Shown here in pieces: positions 61,184-64,000 of a DNA stretch of 64,000 nt. The notes under the pieces are model-generated. The model was given only the letters and a program-made list of their open reading frames with translations, was not told the origin of the DNA and searched no databases. Source of the stretch: Dimorphilus gyrociliatus (Eukaryota > Annelida > Polychaeta > Dinophilidae); the NCBI GenBank assembly GCA_904063045.1, contig CAJFCJ010000012.1, positions 1,054,001 to 1,118,000 of the forward strand, read 5' to 3'. The position numbers and the translations under genes are program-made. The number at the start of each line of letters is the position of its first letter. Position 1 is the first letter of the stretch.

Positions 61184-63815
61184 ATGTTTGCTTTTCCTTG
61201 CCTCCGAGAATTTGTCATTGACTTGTAAAAAAACATTGACGAATTTCTATGCATAGACACCATTTTATAAAATATTTTGTTTTTAGATTTTATCTTTTTT
61301 GATCCCTTTTAAATATCCTATTTTTTTTACTCTTTGTACATTTTAGCTATAATCCCTATTTCATTTTTGATGATAGATTTTTATTGAAATTCGATATAAA
61401 GACTTGAAAAGACTATTTCTGGGAAAATATAGAAAAAAGCACTTATTTTTTTTTATTTTTCCTAATTTTTATATTTTTTGTGTTTTATTTTATTAGTATC
61501 AACTTGGCAAAAGTGTTCCTTTCCGCACTATTTAACGAGGGGAGATGATGTTTGGACATTTGGTACAATTTATGAGGATTTTTCCGAAAAATGGCTTGAA
61601 AGAACGGAAATATACTCTCCTCAAACGGATAAATTGCTTTTTGAGAGAAAGAGTAAAAAGACCGAACGTTGCCATGGGCGAAAATTTTGTTCTCCTACAA
61701 CAATTTTACTTTATAACTGGGAATGTCTGGACAGTCTACCGCATCATTTGTTTGTTATCAAAGAGAACAGGTAAGTACATCAATGGTTACATTGGCAAGT
61801 GCTAAACAAGTACATAACATAAATATTTTTTTCGTTTTAAACTGTCAATATTTGTTTTAAGCTATACATTTTCTTTCAATAATCTTACAACTATCCCTCT
61901 AAACATACTCTTCCATTAATAAAAATAATGATAATTGTTATAATCATCAGGAACGACAGCAGCTCAAGTCAGTATCTTTGTGTTAGTATACGAGCAGTTG
62001 ATGGACAGAATGTCATTCGCGTTAGTTCAGGTAGGCAAATTACTTTATTTGCATTTAAATTAGTAAACGCTTGTTTCCTTATGTTTCTTCATCTTTCATC
62101 CTATAAAATTTGTAATTGCTATTCGGTCTACTTTATATGCATGAAATTCACCAATCAACCATTAAGTATTAGAATTGAGTCCAATAAAGCTAAAAGTTAA
62201 CTACATTTTTTAGCTAGTTTAGAGGATTCTGCTGCGAAATTCTGTTATGGACAAGTGGCTTTATCGCATCATAAACGTCTGTGGATCAGTAAGTATAAAT
62301 TTATGGGTATTAACAAAATCCAATATTTGTCAGTAGGGCAATCACTTAGTTTTCTAATAATCCCAATTTGAATACGTTAAATTGGTAAGATCTAATCTCT
62401 CAAAAAGCTTACAATGTTTGCTGTTACGCAATTTTGTTGATTACATAATATATCAAATAGGCTAAGGAGATGAGATGTGTCGCGTGTATAAATACTTTTG
62501 CTCAGCTTTTCTCTTTATTAACGTTATTGTTACTGCACATAGTCGATCAGCAACGTTCCTGGCTCCCGTGTCCTAAACTCGGTGGATATTTGTTCGAAAT
62601 TATTGGAGGAGAAAAGGTAAATTTGAGCATCTTCATTATAGTCTATAATAATTTAATTACGTATCCTTCTTCGGGTAATTATTAGTCTTCGTGCCCGAAT
62701 TCCAGGAAATATTCAAGATTGGAAAGTGAGTGTTCGTCTACGGAGGGATTACTCATGTTTTTTCGAGCAGCGGAATGTAACCCATTCTCAAATTACAAGC
62801 ATAAATTTGCAAGATTTCTCTGTTGGGCTGATTGGATTGAAAACAACTATATTCATATCGTTTTAGGCTTTCATTCAAATTCAGCTCGTTACTTGCTTGT
62901 AAGTTATTTATTATAATTATCCCAGAGTAGCACAACAATCTTGAAACTCATTAGTAATTGAGATTATTCAAGTGAGCATATAATTGTATAAAGTAACCTT
63001 TTATAAGTAGAATTTTTTACTTTCCTTAAACAACCTTACAATAAAAGCAACTCTCAGCGCGAGATCGTACCTCGAAGCTTTTTCCTCTAAGGCTTTAACT
63101 AAGCCTAATTATGAGAAGAAAACTTTTTTAAGGGTAATAAATTCTATAAAATAATACAAATAAGTAAGAGGGAAAAAAGCGAAAATAGACTGGAAAACTT
63201 AAAAGTTCTATATAAATACATTATCGGAAAGCATATACTGATTTTTAAATAATACATATTAAATGAATATTTCTAGAAAATACCACGCCACCTATCTAAT
63301 TCTCCGAATCACGTTACAAATGCAAAGGTATTTACGAACGTGATAATTCCTAAAGAAGAAGAGGAAGAATCACTAGAAGTTCATTTCTTTCGGCTACGTT
63401 TAAAAAGGAGTGATAATGGTCCCTGTTTTGACAATAATATTGACTGCAATAAGATAGTCAAAAAGAAAAAATGCAATATTAAAAGATTTGCCCGTCACTG
63501 TCAAAAATCCTGTGGTTTTTGTCAATTCCTTCTTCCCCCTGAGTCAAAGTGTGAAATGCCAGAAAATATTATAGGTTCGTGGACGTGGTACGAATCTCAG
63601 TTTTACGAAACAGTTAAGTTTCTAATAAATTCCCAGTTTTTTTTTCTTTCGGCTTAGCGTAAATCTCATTAAATTTTTTATTATTAAATTCAAACTTAAC
63701 AGGTTAATATTGATAGAAATAGTATTAAATTTGATAAATTCGGCACTTTTACTTGTAAGTCAATTAGTTTTGAAAGGAATTTGTTTATTGCTGTCGCGAA
63801 CTCTGAACATGGATG
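59983..63815 (+). CDS. Secreted multidomain protein with DUF7042/7043/7044-like segments and an ShKT domain (3' end outside window)
   Basis: Exons: 59983-60028, 61497-61770, 61951-62030, 62214-62288, 62543-62616, 62686-62898, 63277-63612 and 63703-63815 (continues past the window); phases close at every junction. It starts with a signal peptide (MNVPSIVFFLLVTNIG). The first unit, CSFPHYL ... WTFGTIYED ... YLCVSIRAVDGQNVIRV, and the second, CPKLGGYLFEIIGGEKSSCP ... LLMFFRAAECN ... FARFLCWADWIE, resemble, from memory, the paired Cys domains DUF7044 and DUF7042/7043 of secreted invertebrate proteins. An ShKT domain with all six Cys follows (63424-63522: C-x6-C-x8-C-x8-C-x3-C-x2-C). After it, KCEMPENIIGSWTWYESQFY looks like a second DUF7044-type unit. 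About 404 codons are visible. The function is unknown; an extracellular matrix or cuticle role is inferred. The 1.5 kb first intron holds a (TA)n run. Confidence 0.75.
61151..61179. repeat. (TA)n microsatellite
   Basis: An uninterrupted TA run of about 29 bases in the first intron of the secreted ShKT gene. Confidence 0.9.
63424..63522 (+). other. ShKT domain
   Basis: Six Cys with ShKT spacing, beginning PCFDNNIDCNKIV and ending HCQKSCGFC. The domain is widespread in secreted animal enzymes and matrix proteins, and by itself does not imply a toxin; here it sits inside a larger secreted protein. The Asp before the second Cys is conserved. No Lys-Tyr dyad of the channel-blocking type is evident. 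Confidence 0.85.
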
Positions 63816-64000
63816 GTAATTAGTTTTAACTTTCGTAGTTTATTAATTATTCATGATTTTTGCTGCAAAATAGCTCAACAAGATATGTCTGCTTTAATAT
63901 AAAAAGACTGGATTATGATTTACTTTCCTTAAGAATTTGTAAGTTAAGCTAAGCGCCATCTGTTTTTTTCTACAATCCTTACTCGAGAGCAATAATGTTT
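63816..64000. other. Intron of the secreted ShKT gene running off the window
   Basis: Follows a GTAATT donor (63816). I could not find an acceptor that continues the frame before the end of the window. Confidence 0.5.

Overview
The window is eukaryotic, animal DNA. It is AT-rich, with GT-AG introns mostly under 150 bp and genes sitting a few hundred bases to a few kb apart, except around the developmental regulators. The gene set (KCNQ channel, IgGFc-binding modules, TMEM151, Phox2 homeobox, tailless-type nuclear receptors, a secreted ShKT protein) fits a protostome. A compact lophotrochozoan genome such as a small annelid is my best guess, but this is inference from gene content and intron size, not a database match. 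I built all exon models by hand from splice signals and checked that the reading phase closes at every junction.

Layout: 303-3682 (+) is the C-terminal part of a KCNQ2-5-like potassium channel that starts before the window. 5404-19456 (-) is one 23-exon gene for a secreted protein of about 4,078 residues with nine IgGFc-binding-type modules joined by Pro/Thr-rich linkers, one of them a long hexapeptide repeat. 20125-22617 (-) is an 830-codon orphan ORF with a Cys-rich tail. 23833-25440 (+) is a 535-codon orphan ORF with a near-perfect RFX X-box just before its ATG. 26328-27888 (-) is TMEM151. About 11.5 kb without a convincing gene follows, holding GC-richer patches.

39909-41541 (+) is a four-exon Phox2 homeobox gene. 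45411-50111 (+) and 51564-56070 (-) are two tailless/NR2E1-type nuclear receptors facing tail to tail, with matching DNA-binding-domain exons that include a 19-nt microexon. 59983 to beyond the window end (+) is a secreted multidomain protein that resembles the DUF7042/7043/7044 families and carries an ShKT six-cysteine domain.

The right half is a neural and head-patterning neighbourhood in which long gene-free stretches and large first introns probably hold control elements. The left half is packed with effector genes (ion channel, extracellular matrix or mucus protein, membrane protein). No mobile element, CRISPR array, rRNA or tRNA gene was recognised.
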